Assembly: GCA_033032865.1 (NCBI GenBank)
Contig: JAWHQI010000273.1
Span: 1,488,001 to 1,552,000 of the forward strand
DNA: 64,000 nucleotides
Reading direction: 5' to 3'
Source: Dactylorhiza incarnata
Lineage: Eukaryota; Streptophyta; Magnoliopsida; Asparagales; Orchidaceae
The notes beneath the pieces were generated by a model. The model did no database searches, had not been told where the DNA came from, and saw nothing but the letters and a program-made list of their open reading frames with translations. The position numbers and the translations under genes are program-made. Below, piece after piece: positions 11,686 through 21,786 of the stretch. Numbering within the stretch: the stretch's first letter is position 1; every line of letters begins with the position of its first letter.

Positions 11686-11698
11686 AAGTAGGGGAGAA
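11686..11698 (+). other. E1 polypurine tract
   Basis: 'aagtaggggagaa' lies directly before the 3' LTR start at 11699. It is the plus-strand primer site of the element. Confidence 0.8.
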
Positions 11699-13688
11699 TG
11701 TAACAACCCAAAATAATAATAAAAATAATAGGTTTAATTAAATCATTAAAAAAAAACTCTCCCTTATTAACCCCAGCCGAGCCCCCCCGGTTCTTTCTAA
11801 ATCCCGCAAGCCTCCGCTCGATCCCGCCTCAGCCGCAAAGTCGCAGCCCTATTCCTCTCCCGATCCCACTCCAGCGCATTCGTTCTCCGCCGACGCTCCC
11901 TCCAGCGCCTCCAGCCGCCGCCGACGCTCCCTCCAGCGCCTCCAGCCGCCACCGCCGACCCCTCCTGCGCCTTCTCCTCCTGTCGTGGCCGCCGCTTCCC
12001 GCCTAGGTCGACGCCAGCGACTCTGCAACCGCCTCCTTCTTCTCCGGGCCATTTCCTCCTCCTCCAAAGGGGCTGGTAACCTCCTCTTCTCCAAGGGCAG
12101 CAGCCATTTATCCCTCTACCTCTCCGTCTTGGCCGGCGATTTGTGAGGAGGACATCTAGGGTTTCTCGATTCAGCCTCCACTCGGATTTTTGAGCCCGGA
12201 TACTGTTCCCTTTGGTAAGAACGCCTCCCCATCCCTCGATTCAGAGATTTAATAATTTTTGCATGTTGGCTTTGTACCCTAATCATCGAATTTACGTCAA
12301 TCCTTCGCGTATGCGTCGTCCAATCGGCTGATTTTGCATTCTTATGATTATTTCTCCGGTACCGCTCGTCGTGTTGGTGGTGGAATCTCTGAAACCCCCT
12401 CCGATTTAGGGTTTCTGTCACTCAAGCGCCGCCAAGGCCCCGATCCGCCGAGGAATCTCCGCTCCCCTCATCCTTGAGGGAGGTAAATTGCTAACCTGCT
12501 CTTGAGTTAGTTTTTGCAAAATAACCGCCTTGCTAGCGTATGGTTTTCTGTTGTCACATATCAAATATTGCCTGCGATTATTCCTGAACAGGTTCAATAG
12601 TGCCTTTGACTTTGCTTGCGCCGCCTAGCTGTCGCTATTAGTTCCTGCTTCACCTTAAGGCAAGTAGAGAAATTCCCTCTCGCTTGCAAACAAGAATTTA
12701 AGTTCTCTTTCATGTATCTAATTTATTACCAGTTTCTGATAATACAAGAATTATCGCTCGTGAGTATATCGCGTTGTGATAGGAATCTCCTCGGAAAAGA
12801 CATGAATCACTTAGGTCTTGAGTGCCATAAGCAAATCGTGGAAACTAGGGTTTAGGTGGTGCAACATCTTGATTGCATGGTCACAGTGAGCATGGAATAC
12901 CCTTATTCTGGTAAGCCTTACACTTGGACTTGAGTGTGAACCATATGTGCCCACTATAAACACCTACGCATTTCATAGATTTCAGCTTATGTCGTTGCAA
13001 AACACTTGTTTAGGCTATACTCCGGAGTAGGCTAATTTTTCTTGATAGTTTCTGCTTGCTTCATTTACCTGCCTGTTTCACTAGCCTGTTTCAAGAGTTA
13101 ATTGGTACTTTAGAATTATTTCTGCATGTACTTAAAATTACAACTTGTTTTCTATTATTTTATTGTTCTGAGGCATTTTCCTTCTGTTTGGATTTGCCTT
13201 AGGGTTCGTGACCGCGCCGTCTTCTCTTTGAGTTTTCTTCGTTCAGCTGCAGTTTTGCTTGGAGGTTCTATTTTGATTACTGTGTCAGCAGGTTATATGT
13301 ATTTTGTTTCAGTACTGTTGGATCTACTTTTCTTGTATTAGTTATTGTCAGCCATTTTCTCTGGTATTGTGGACGACTCTTAGGGTGTTTTTGCTTGTAT
13401 CAGATCATTTTACTTATAGCATTTTACTATTGTGACTCATTTCATGTTCATCATTTCAGTATAATGTGTGACATTTGTTTTTAATGAAAATGCATGAGTT
13501 TTAAATCTTTCTTTGTGGCTTCCGCATACTTATAAAATATACTAAATTCTTTTCAAAAGTAATAAATCTAAAACTTTTCTAGCATTTCTGTTTCCACCTT
13601 AGCAGGCATGGTTCCCTGTTCGCTCATGCCTGTGGCATCACGGCCCGCCCGAAGTGCGCTCTGACTCTTGTCGAGACGGGTCGTGACA
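11699..13688 (+). repeat. E1 3' LTR
   Basis: 1990 bp with the same ends as the 5' LTR. It is collinear with 4136-6144, apart from scattered substitutions and a short C run at 11782-11788. Small ORFs inside it (12616-12855, 13126-13341) occur as LTR copies only and have no coding signature. Confidence 0.95.
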
Positions 13689-13693
13689 ACTCC

Positions 13694-15440
13694 CCTTCCA
13701 CTCCTCCTCTGTTATTCATCTAAGCAACTCAGCCATGTACTGCAGACATCCTCCTTTTTTCTGATTAAGTTAGAAAATTGATGGCCTGATTATTTTAGAA
13801 TACTGATTTCTGATATTAAGATCTAAACAACCATGGATTTGCTTGCTCTTTCACTTTTTACCTGCATGAAATGTTTCATGTATGGGGAAATCTAACTCTT
13901 TTACTACATTTTCAACGCTTTTACTGCATTTTCTTGAAGAAAATTACCAACTACCATTATATCATTATGAAAGTAGCTGTAATATTTAATTATGCATATA
14001 CCCTTGATTGGTTTGTTTTTTGAGTTTTCACCCACACCCACTGTTTCATGTATGGGGAATTCACAACATTTGCATAAGCCATTTTTCCTGCTCCCAATGC
14101 TGTAGTGAACATTTGATTTCAAAGAGAGGAATGGTATGACATGATATCTGAAATGGCCAAAGATTAGTTAGACTCTTAGAAACAATTATTACCATAGTAA
14201 TAATAAAATGATGCTATGGATCTGAAATGGCTGAAGTTTTTTTACCTTGCAGTTTATAAAGACTGCACCTTGCAGTTTATATAAACTGCACCTTGCAGTT
14301 TATATAAACTCCACCTTGCAAGCATCTTTTGCAGGTAATAATAAAACATCTCAAAGCCACTGATTTCAGTTATCGTATTCTGAGCATTTTCACGGCATGG
14401 AAACATTACCGTGGTCCTCATCTAATGTTGTATTTAATTTTTATTGCTGGGCATTTCTATTGCAGGAAAATTTAAACCTGCCTTAGACGCAGCCATTAGT
14501 CAACCGCAATAACATGATCTCTTATTTCTTTATATAAGTGATATTATTTGTTTGTTTTGTATTGCTGAGATTTACTTGCCTTTATAGATAATTGGTTCAA
14601 GTCTGTTGAGGCCTTATTTAAACAAGCTATTTTCATATTACAAATACAGTGATCGATAAATGGAGCTGGTTCGAATGGACAGCTTTGAAACATCAGAATT
14701 AAGGTCCTACTTTTTCTATGGTACTCTTACTTTTTGTATGTTCTCATATACTAATTAGACCTACTTTTTGTATGTTCTCCTATACTTATTAGTGCCCAAA
14801 ATCTCATATACTAATTAGACCTACTTTTTGTATGTTCTCATAGCACTTTGACCCTGATATTGATTCTTTTAATTATGCTTGCAATTAGTGTTAGCGATAT
14901 CAAAGCATTACATGAGTATCCTTGTAGTTTAATACTTTCCGGGTTATTGCATCTGTTTGAAAACGTTGTAAACAATATGTATTTATCGTTGTAACTTACT
15001 ATTTCTTTCCTTCCTCCTATTTTGTGTAACTTACTATTTATCACTGTAATTTTACGTTGGAGACATGGATAGAGGCGCCTAGATTTATTATATATGGTGG
15101 ATCCTGGGGAAAAATTTCATTACACTGCCGTATAGATTTAACAATAAAAGTGGACTGCATACTCAAAGAAAAGATATAAATCAAACCTATGTTTGAAGAA
15201 TCAAACATTAAAGTCATAGCCATCTTTGTTAAACCCATAGTCATTCATAGGGCTCCCCTAAAATCCAAGTAATCAAGTAGGACTTCATGATCAGCGACCC
15301 CGGCTGGCTCGCCAAAATAGTTCACCTCTATCAGAAGAGTAATTAGCAATTGCGATGAAGCTAATTCATTAGAAACATACAATGCAGTAAAAGACACATA
15401 AAAAAAGTGAAACATGCATCACAAAGAATTTCTCCGAAGC
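13694..15440 (+). other. Unassigned sequence, continuation of the E1 target
   Basis: No gene is supported. The sequence is AT-rich and intron-like, with 'tgtttcatgtatggggaa' near 13873 and again near 14043 and 'tactttttgtatgttctc' three times at 14729-14840. On the minus strand, 15338-15254 opens as VNYFGEPAGVADHEVLLDYL after an AG, a possible exon that I cannot name. A GGCGCCTAG at 15075 is not preceded by the spaced hairpin that a Helitron 3' end would need. Confidence 0.5.
14244..14320 (+). repeat. Three 23-bp palindromic tandem repeats
   Basis: Units start at 14244, 14267 and 14290, with a partial fourth. Each contains GCAGTTTATATAAACTGC or a near variant, which is a perfect palindrome in the middle unit. 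Confidence 0.8.
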
Positions 15441-15456
15441 TATTTATCATGAAAAT

Positions 15457-15656
15457 ATGTCAAACGTCGCCCCTACGAAAAATGTCACCCCCACGGCTTT
15501 TAATTTTGGCCCCACGACAAATGTCGCCCCCATGACAAATGTCGCCCCCACGATGAATGTAACCCCCACGACGAATGTCGCCCCCACGACGAATGTCGCC
15601 CCGACGATGAATGTCTCCCCCACGACGAATGTCTCTCCCACGACGAATGTCGCCTT
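15457..15656 (+). repeat. 18-bp minisatellite (NVAPTT-encoding if translated)
   Basis: About ten copies of an 18-bp unit resembling ATGTCGCCCCCACGACGA. Because the unit is a multiple of three, several frames on both strands stay open. The longest plus frame (15457-15705) would repeat NVAPTT and the minus frames FVVGAT or similar. I see no start context, domain or neighbour that makes any of them a gene, so I treat it as satellite-like sequence. Confidence 0.85.
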
Positions 15657-15699
15657 GCATAGGGCCGGAGGCCCGTTCCCGTCACTCGTATATATATAT

Positions 15700-17250
15700 A
15701 TATGAAATAGAGAACCGCCGACCAGCATTTCAGGCCATCTTTACATCTGCAAAACAGCTCCAGGTCTCCTATGCCACCTCCATGAATCGTCGGCCACCTA
15801 GCTAAGTCGCCACCTCCTCCATAAAACTGGCCGAGCTGAACTCTCCACCTTCATACAGAAGCTTCCGACCATCTCCAGTGCAGCAGCTCCGCCATCTCCA
15901 TGCAGCAGCTCTGCCATCTCCACGCAGCAGCTCCACCACCTCCTCCATGCAACCGGCCACCTCCGCCATTTCCACGCAGCAGCAGCCCGAGGTCCACATC
16001 ATCAATCCACTCGAGCTCCTCTATGCGCGCCTCCTCCGCCCAAGCAGTTTTTCCACGTCAGCGATCCACCCGAGCTCCTCTATTGTAACGCCTCCAATGA
16101 TGCCACCTCCAATTAGTGCCTTCAACCTGCGCTCCCGTCTGCCTCCGTTTCAACAATAAGGCTGCCTATAAATATTAACATTGGGAAGGAGCACGGGGAG
16201 AGTTGTTCTGGTTAGAGAATATGTTTTGAGAGATTAAAAAGAGATAATTTTTCCGGGAGACTCAAGTTTTATTTTATTTGGTATCTTGAATTATTATTTT
16301 ATAATTCTAGTGTTAAGGTTGTTTATCTTTGGACGCTCTAATTTAATCGTGTATTCCTCCCCCCTTTCAATTTAGATTTTTCGTGTAACCTCGCCCTTTT
16401 ATTTCTTGTCCCTTTGTCCGCTAGCAATAAAATTTTATTTCTATTTCACTTAAATTTTGTCATATTTCAATTTTGTTTCTTGTCACTTTCGTTCTTTTTC
16501 ATGATTTCGCATTTTTATAATAATGATTTTCCCATCTCCATGACTAACTAATCTCTATAGTGCCCGATCGCGATGATCTGAGGATGAGTTAATATTGTTA
16601 TAACTTGTGTAATTGCTTTTCTCTAATTGTTGAACGCTTACGATTTACCTTTGATTTAACAAATTATTATGAGGCTATATCATTAATATATAGTCTTCAT
16701 ATTGTTTTCGTTCTTTAGTTAGCCGAGAGGCTCATAAGACGAATTGATCGCTCAATGGTAAAAGGAGTAGAACGCAACCCTCGAGAGAGGATGACGTAAC
16801 TCTTCCGGATTGGAGTAAAATCCAATAGTGAGGTTCAAAACCTAAGGCAAGTCTTAGGCGATGCGATTTGAGAACGAAAGTTCGGTCGATACAACTAAGC
16901 TTAGTTGAACCTAAACCTCGAAAGAGGGGTGTTCATATTTTGGGAACCTCCACGGTCAAAGCCTCTTCAATAAGAGAATTGCATTTTATTCTCATTTCAA
17001 TATTCTCTTTTTCTGAGATGATTCAAGATCGGGTGCTAGTTTTTAAACCACCAAATTAATTCTATTAGCATTTCTAGTTTTTACTATTCGCAACCCAACT
17101 CCAAATTTCTATTTGATAAGATAATAAAGATTTTTCAAAGTAGAATTACTCGACCTCCCCGAGTCTAATACGACCTTGGTTTTTATAAACCTATACCACT
17201 TTAGACACAGTACACTTGCCGTTGTCTTTTGTGGATATAGTTTTGTGCAT
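15700..17250 (+). mobile_element. LTR-like sequence recalling Athila/Tat-group Ty3-gypsy, truncated
   Basis: A TATA box (TATAAAT at 16167) follows a CAG/CTCC-rich stretch. The 3' end reads 'taccactttagacacag', then 'gttttgtgcatca', wording typical of the LTR end and leader just before the tRNA-Asp-type primer site of OTA-group gypsy elements. The expected TGGCGCC site is absent because an S-family LTR fragment begins at 17251. The small ORFs at 15878-16159 and 16868-17059 look like chance. Confidence 0.35.
16167..16173 (+). promoter_or_regulatory. TATA box of the LTR-like segment
   Basis: TATAAAT in 'gctgcctataaatatt', about 30 bp before a purine-rich start-like region. It is the only TATA-like motif in good context in this segment. 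Confidence 0.4.
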
Positions 17251-17571
17251 CAAGCGGCTTGAGGCTGTATCTGGGGAAAGATCGGCTAAATCCAACCGGT
17301 TCTTAGTGAGAAGGGTCGGTATATAAAGCGAAAAGAGTATTCTATATTTCTCCTTCAATTTTTAGCGTCATAGAAATCAGATTTTGTAATCAATTTTATA
17401 AATGATAATCATGTCTTTTCTTGTTTAATAAAATTGATTTCATTTCTAATTTCTATCTCTTAACTTTTGATTTAACTTACTTCTAATAAAATATCTAAAG
17501 TTTTCTATTAAATCTTAAAGCTTTCTAAAACCTTTATTCACCCCCCTCTAAGGGCACCTCAAGATCCAATA
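17251..17571 (+). mobile_element. S-family LTR 3' fragment
   Basis: It begins in 'agcggcttgagg' and ends 'agatccaata' (a decayed CCAACA), matching the last ~320 bp of the S1 and S2 LTRs. It abuts truncated E2 pol, so an S-type insertion followed by deletion removed the E2 5' half. Confidence 0.7.
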
Positions 17572-19089
17572 GTTTCCAGGGCTGCCACCATACTGAGGGA
17601 AGGATTTTCAGATCCAGCTAGTGCCGGGGGCTAAGCCAATATCTAGATCCCCTTATCAGATGGCCCCGAAGGAGTTAGTGGAGTTTCAGAGCCAGCTACA
17701 AAAGCTGGTGGAAGTTGGGTTCGTTAGACCAAGTTCCTCGCCTTGGGGAGCTCCGGTGCTATTTGTGAAGAAGGATGGGATGCTCAGACTGTGCATCGAT
17801 TATAGAGCACTGAACATGCTGATGGTCCGGAATATGTATCCACTGCCTAGGATCGTTGAACTGTTTGACCAGCTAGAGGGAGACCACTGATTCTCGAAGT
17901 TGGATTTGAGGTCGGGATATTACCAGCTGCGGATACAGGAGGAGGACATCACAAAGATAGCTTTCAGCAGCCGATATGGACTGTATGAGTTCACCGTGAT
18001 GCCCTTCGGGCTCACGAATGCACCATCGACATTTATGAGTCTGATGAACCGGGTGTTCGAGCCATATCTTGACATCTTCATCATCATGTTCATCAACGAT
18101 ATTCTCATTTACTCGAGGACGGAAGAGGAGCATGCATGACATCTGGCACTGACGTTGGAGAAACTTTGAGAGCACATTATCTACGGGAAGTTCATCAAGA
18201 GTCAGTTTTAGCTGAAGGAGGTGTCCTTCCTGGGTCACATTATCTGTGGAGATGGACTAGCAGTGGATCCAGCAAAGATCCAGTCAGTACGAGATTGGCC
18301 ACCGTTGAAGACGGCAACCGACGTGCAGAGTTTCTTAGGGCTTGCCGATTATTACTGGAAGTTTGTGCATGGGTTTTCTAAGATAGCCCTCCCACTCACA
18401 TCCTTGACGAAGAAGGATACCACATTCATTTGGACGCCACAGTGCGAGGCGGCCTTCCAGGAGCTGAAGGGTCAGCTTATGTCGGCCCCCATCCTTTCCC
18501 TTCCATTTGGGAATGAAGGATTCCAGGTGTATACTGATGCGTCTTATCACGGGATGTGTGTCGTTCTGTTGCAGAATGGGCATATGATAGCGTATGCTTC
18601 CCATCAGTTGAAGAATCACGAGCAAAACAACCCGGTGCACGACTTGGAGATGGGGGCGGTTATATTTGCTTTGAAGATCTAGTGGACCTTTACGGTGTTC
18701 ACTGTGATATATTCTCAGATCACAAGAATTTAAAGTACGTGGACACACAGAAGGAGATGAACATTTGGCAGAGAAGATGAGTGGAGTTCTTATCGTACTA
18801 CCAGTATATGATGCACTACCATCCAGGGAAGCGAATATGGTGGCGGACACACTGAGCCGGAGATCTACCACATCAGGAGCAGAGCCACAACTGATAGCTT
18901 TGGAGCTGGTGAATATGCTAGAGGACACACATATCATCTTGGTGTCTTTAGATGAGAGCTCTACGAGGAGTACTTGGCGGCGATGAGCACTACAGATGAC
19001 ATCCGGGGCCGCATCAGGGATGGATAGAGGCAGGATGCCAAGTTGGAGCTGATATTCAGGGCCTTGGAGGCAGGCACAACTATGGATTA
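17572..19089 (+). pseudogene. pol: E2 pol, RT and RNase H part (degenerate, 5'-truncated)
   Basis: Tekay-like Pol: RT motifs [34 protein letters not shown] and [13 protein letters not shown]. The catalytic box reads FINDILIYS, so the first catalytic Asp is Asn. RNase H follows at about 18520-18860 ([28 protein letters not shown]). Gag, protease and the 5' LTR are missing. Breaks include TGA at 17888 (TGG expected), TGA at 18137 (CGA expected) and frameshifts near 18180 and 18680. The S1 insertion follows the TSD GATTA at 19085-19089 and pol resumes at 26392. Confidence 0.85.
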
Positions 19090-20264
19090 TGTTGGAATAT
19101 GGTCTTTCGCATCTCCTAGGTTTGAGAATAACAAATATTTGATCTTGTGTGTTTAAGTTTGCAGGAAAACAAAGACATATGACTTAAGGATAACATATGA
19201 AGGTTTCCCCCAAATTTGAAGCCAAAATTCAAAAATGCTGACTAGCGTCGGCGGTAGTACTTAGCGCAAGTGCTATCTCTGATTAGAGCAATTTCGGGAG
19301 GCAGATATAGAAGGAGATAACGCCAGGTGATATCTGCTAATGCAGGCAATAACAGCTAGTGCAGGCGGTATCGAGTAGCGTAGGAGGTAGCGCAAAGTAA
19401 TAGAGGAAGGCGACCAGCTTGTTTAAAATGCAAGATTCTCACGCGGAGAATATTACCTAAATCGGGATAACGCCGATGGTAGCGATAGCGCTAGCTCCAA
19501 GGCTATATATAGGACCCCTTGGATCCGTATTCTTCATCCTCTTACCACTCTAAATTCCAGAGCTTCGTGCCACAACATATAGAGGAAGTTACAGAGAGAT
19601 ACTGCCACAAATCCATGAAGGCTTAAGGAGATCCATGGAGAAGAATTCAACACACTTCATCATCATGACGAAAAATCGCATCGACTATGATCATACTCTG
19701 CGGGTCTTCGTCTACTTCTCCAAGAGATCCATATAGGGAGTTTTTTTTGTTATTTCTTTTCATTCTTGTAATCGCTTAGTGAATTCGCCTCGTGTTGGCG
19801 ATTAGGTCTGGGTAGGAATTAGGGAGGAATTCGCCTCATGTTGGCGACTAGGTCTAGGGTGTAGATCTAGGGGGTGCTCAAGGCCATATCTGGGGAAGGA
19901 TTGGCTAGAGCGGCTTGAGTCCGTATTTGGGGAAGGATAGGCTAAAGCCATCGGTTCGTGGGGATACGAGTCGGGATAGAAAAGAAAAAGAGTTTTTTAC
20001 TTATTCGCCTTTGATTTCTAGCGTCATAGAAATCTAGTTTTGTAATCAATTTTTATCAAAAATAATCATGTCTCTTTTTGTAATGAAATTGATTAACTCT
20101 TCATTTCTCTAAATTGTTTATTTCTTACTCTTTCATTATAAAACAATTTAGATCTTCATTCTAAATCACTATTTCAATCTCTTAATATTTCAAGTATTTC
20201 AAAATACACCAAAAGCATTAAAACCCTTAATCACCCCCCTCTAAGGGCATCTATCGATCCAACA
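19090..20264 (+). repeat. S1 5' LTR
   Basis: 1175 bp, TGTTGGAATATGG to CGATCCAACA. It contains the palindrome-rich part (19243-19490), a TATA box at 19503 and the two 'cgcctcRtgttggcga' blocks. Confidence 0.9.
19503..19512 (+). promoter_or_regulatory. TATA box of the S1 5' LTR
   Basis: CTATATATAG followed by GACCCC. The same promoter position is conserved at 25622 (CTATATAATG), 47335 and 53956 (CTATATAAAG), just after the palindromic cluster. Confidence 0.7.
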
Positions 20265-20266
20265 AG

Positions 20267-20278
20267 TGGTATCAGAGC
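20267..20278 (+). other. S1 primer binding site
   Basis: TGGTATCAGAGC begins three bases after the LTR, a perfect match to the plant tRNA-iMet type. Confidence 0.9.
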
Positions 20279-20312
20279 GGTTTTATTCCAAATGGTCTAA
20301 CAACCGGGAATA

Positions 20313-21614
20313 ATGGCATCTCATGATCTCACTTCTCTTAGTGGGGGAAATTTTTATGAAGAAGAAAATCCCTAGCACCACATTTATTTAAAGGGACAAA
20401 TTATAGAGGATGGAAAATTTTAAATGAAAATTTTATTAAAACTTTAGATATCGAAGCATGAAATTTAGCAATAGTAAGACCAGCATATGAATCAAATAAA
20501 AAAGAGCGTCATCTAAATGCAAAAGCCAAATACTATTTATTTTGTGGTATATCAAATAAAGTTTTCAAATTAAGATATTGTTTTTCTTGTGCATACAAAC
20601 AATTGAAATTTCTTGAAGAAATGTATGATCTTCCTCTCGCAGGTATGGAACAAACACAAGAGGAGAAGGATATACAAGCATCCACTATTATTCAAGAAGA
20701 TATCCCTCATAGCAAAACCATGGAGATCATGGAAATTAACTTAGAAGAAGGGAGCAACACATCAAGAGAAAAAGAAGATGAAAATTCATCTATGAAGGAG
20801 GAAGGCCTAAAAGACGACGAAGGAACTTCATGTTCACATTTTGTCTCTTCCGATAGCGCTGTAAGAAAGTGTCTAATTCTTTTTCTTGTGTGATAACTTC
20901 TATCTCTAGTTTCAATATAATAAAAATGGCTAAACATAAAATCAAGAAATTGAAAATTGCTAATAAAAAATTACTTTTAGAAAATAAAAGGTTAAAAGCT
21001 AATGATAATTTTGAATCTAATTGTGATGTGGTTTCTCCATCTTGTTCTTTAATTGAAATCGCAAATCCTTGTTTTGATTGTAATGATATTAAAGAAAAAT
21101 TAGAGGATTTTGAAAAAGAACTTTTAATTTCAAAAGAGCATAATGAAAAATTGGTAAACGAAAATAATATTTTATCTAATAAACTAAAATCATTAAAACT
21201 ATTTGTGGAAAAATTTACAGATAATAAACATTTTTTATCTCTAATTTATTATCAAACATGTGGAAGACTTCTACTAGTATTTTAAAATCTATTAAACATG
21301 CACCTAGTAGAATGTTTAATCATAAAAACTTAATGAATTCTAACCCTCATTATATGTTTCCCAAATTAAATTCAAATGTGCACAAATTTCCTATGAAAAA
21401 TAATTTCAAAAGTGATTATTATTCTAAGCCTAAGGTTTATGAATATGGAAATTTGATGCATAATTATAACGCTATACCTAAGTATGAGTGGAGACCCAAA
21501 ATTAAAGATGAAACATTAACTCCACTTGAAAGGGTCCTTTCGTTCTCATCTCCCCAAAAATCATCTCACAATATTTGGGTACCCAAAGGAACTGTTACAC
21601 TTGGTCAAGTTTGA
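20313..21614 (+). pseudogene. S1 Gag-like/coiled-coil ORF, decayed
   Basis: The ATG at 20313 opens MASHDLTSLSGGNF and stops at 20373 (TAG), followed by a frame change. The Copia Gag (UBN2-type) N-terminus continues in pieces to KFLEEMYDLPLAGMEQTQEEK (from 20603). Then comes a Glu-rich stretch, a coiled coil (IKKLKIANKKLLLENKRLK, 20940-21200) and the C-terminal YEWRPKIKDE and WVPKGTV motifs. These last motifs are those found just before integrase in Sirevirus-type polyproteins. No zinc knuckle is present. Later frame breaks lie near 20880 and 21260. S2 carries the better copy. Confidence 0.7.
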
Positions 21615-21786
21615 ATACCTAAATCTCTTATCTACTAGTATCATTCATTTGCATGAAGTAGAAATAAATCGAAATGAATTACAAAATACTCTACTTCATG
21701 ATATGCCTAATGTTCCTTTTTATTTTATTTTCTTTATTTGTTTAAGTCATCATGCCTGGTCACCTAATATAATATTTGAAATTTGA

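Larger units (their letters stand above)
4131..13693 (+). mobile_element. E1: complete Tekay/Del-like Ty3-gypsy element with TSD ACTCC
   Basis: The element spans 4136-13688 (9553 bp) and is flanked by ACTCC at 4131-4135 and 13689-13693. Both LTRs begin TGTAACAACCC and end GTCGTGACA. Order: 5' LTR, primer binding site, leader, gag, short intron, protease, RT, RNase H, integrase, chromodomain-like tail, polypurine tract, 3' LTR. Only two frameshifts and one nonsense codon break pol, and the LTRs differ little by eye, so insertion was recent relative to the other gypsy copies here. Confidence 0.95.

Noticed and set aside
15457..15656. CRISPR-like array
   Set aside because: Plant nuclear context, contiguous repeats without unique spacers, no cas genes.
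15447..15728. Minus-strand ORFs over the 18-bp repeat, resembling a repetitive structural protein
   Set aside because: Frames are open on both strands only because the unit is a multiple of three.
15700..17250. Cassandra-type TRIM with 5S RNA promoter
   Set aside because: I found no 5S rRNA A-box/C-box-like block; an OTA-type LTR or leader fits the end sequence better.
18335..18937. 200-codon minus ORF
   Set aside because: Antisense shadow of E2 RT and RNase H, which carry clear motifs on the plus strand.
20603..21614. S1/S2 ORF as a host coiled-coil protein gene
   Set aside because: It lies between a tRNA-iMet primer site and LTR in two copies and has Copia Gag and WVPKG motifs.
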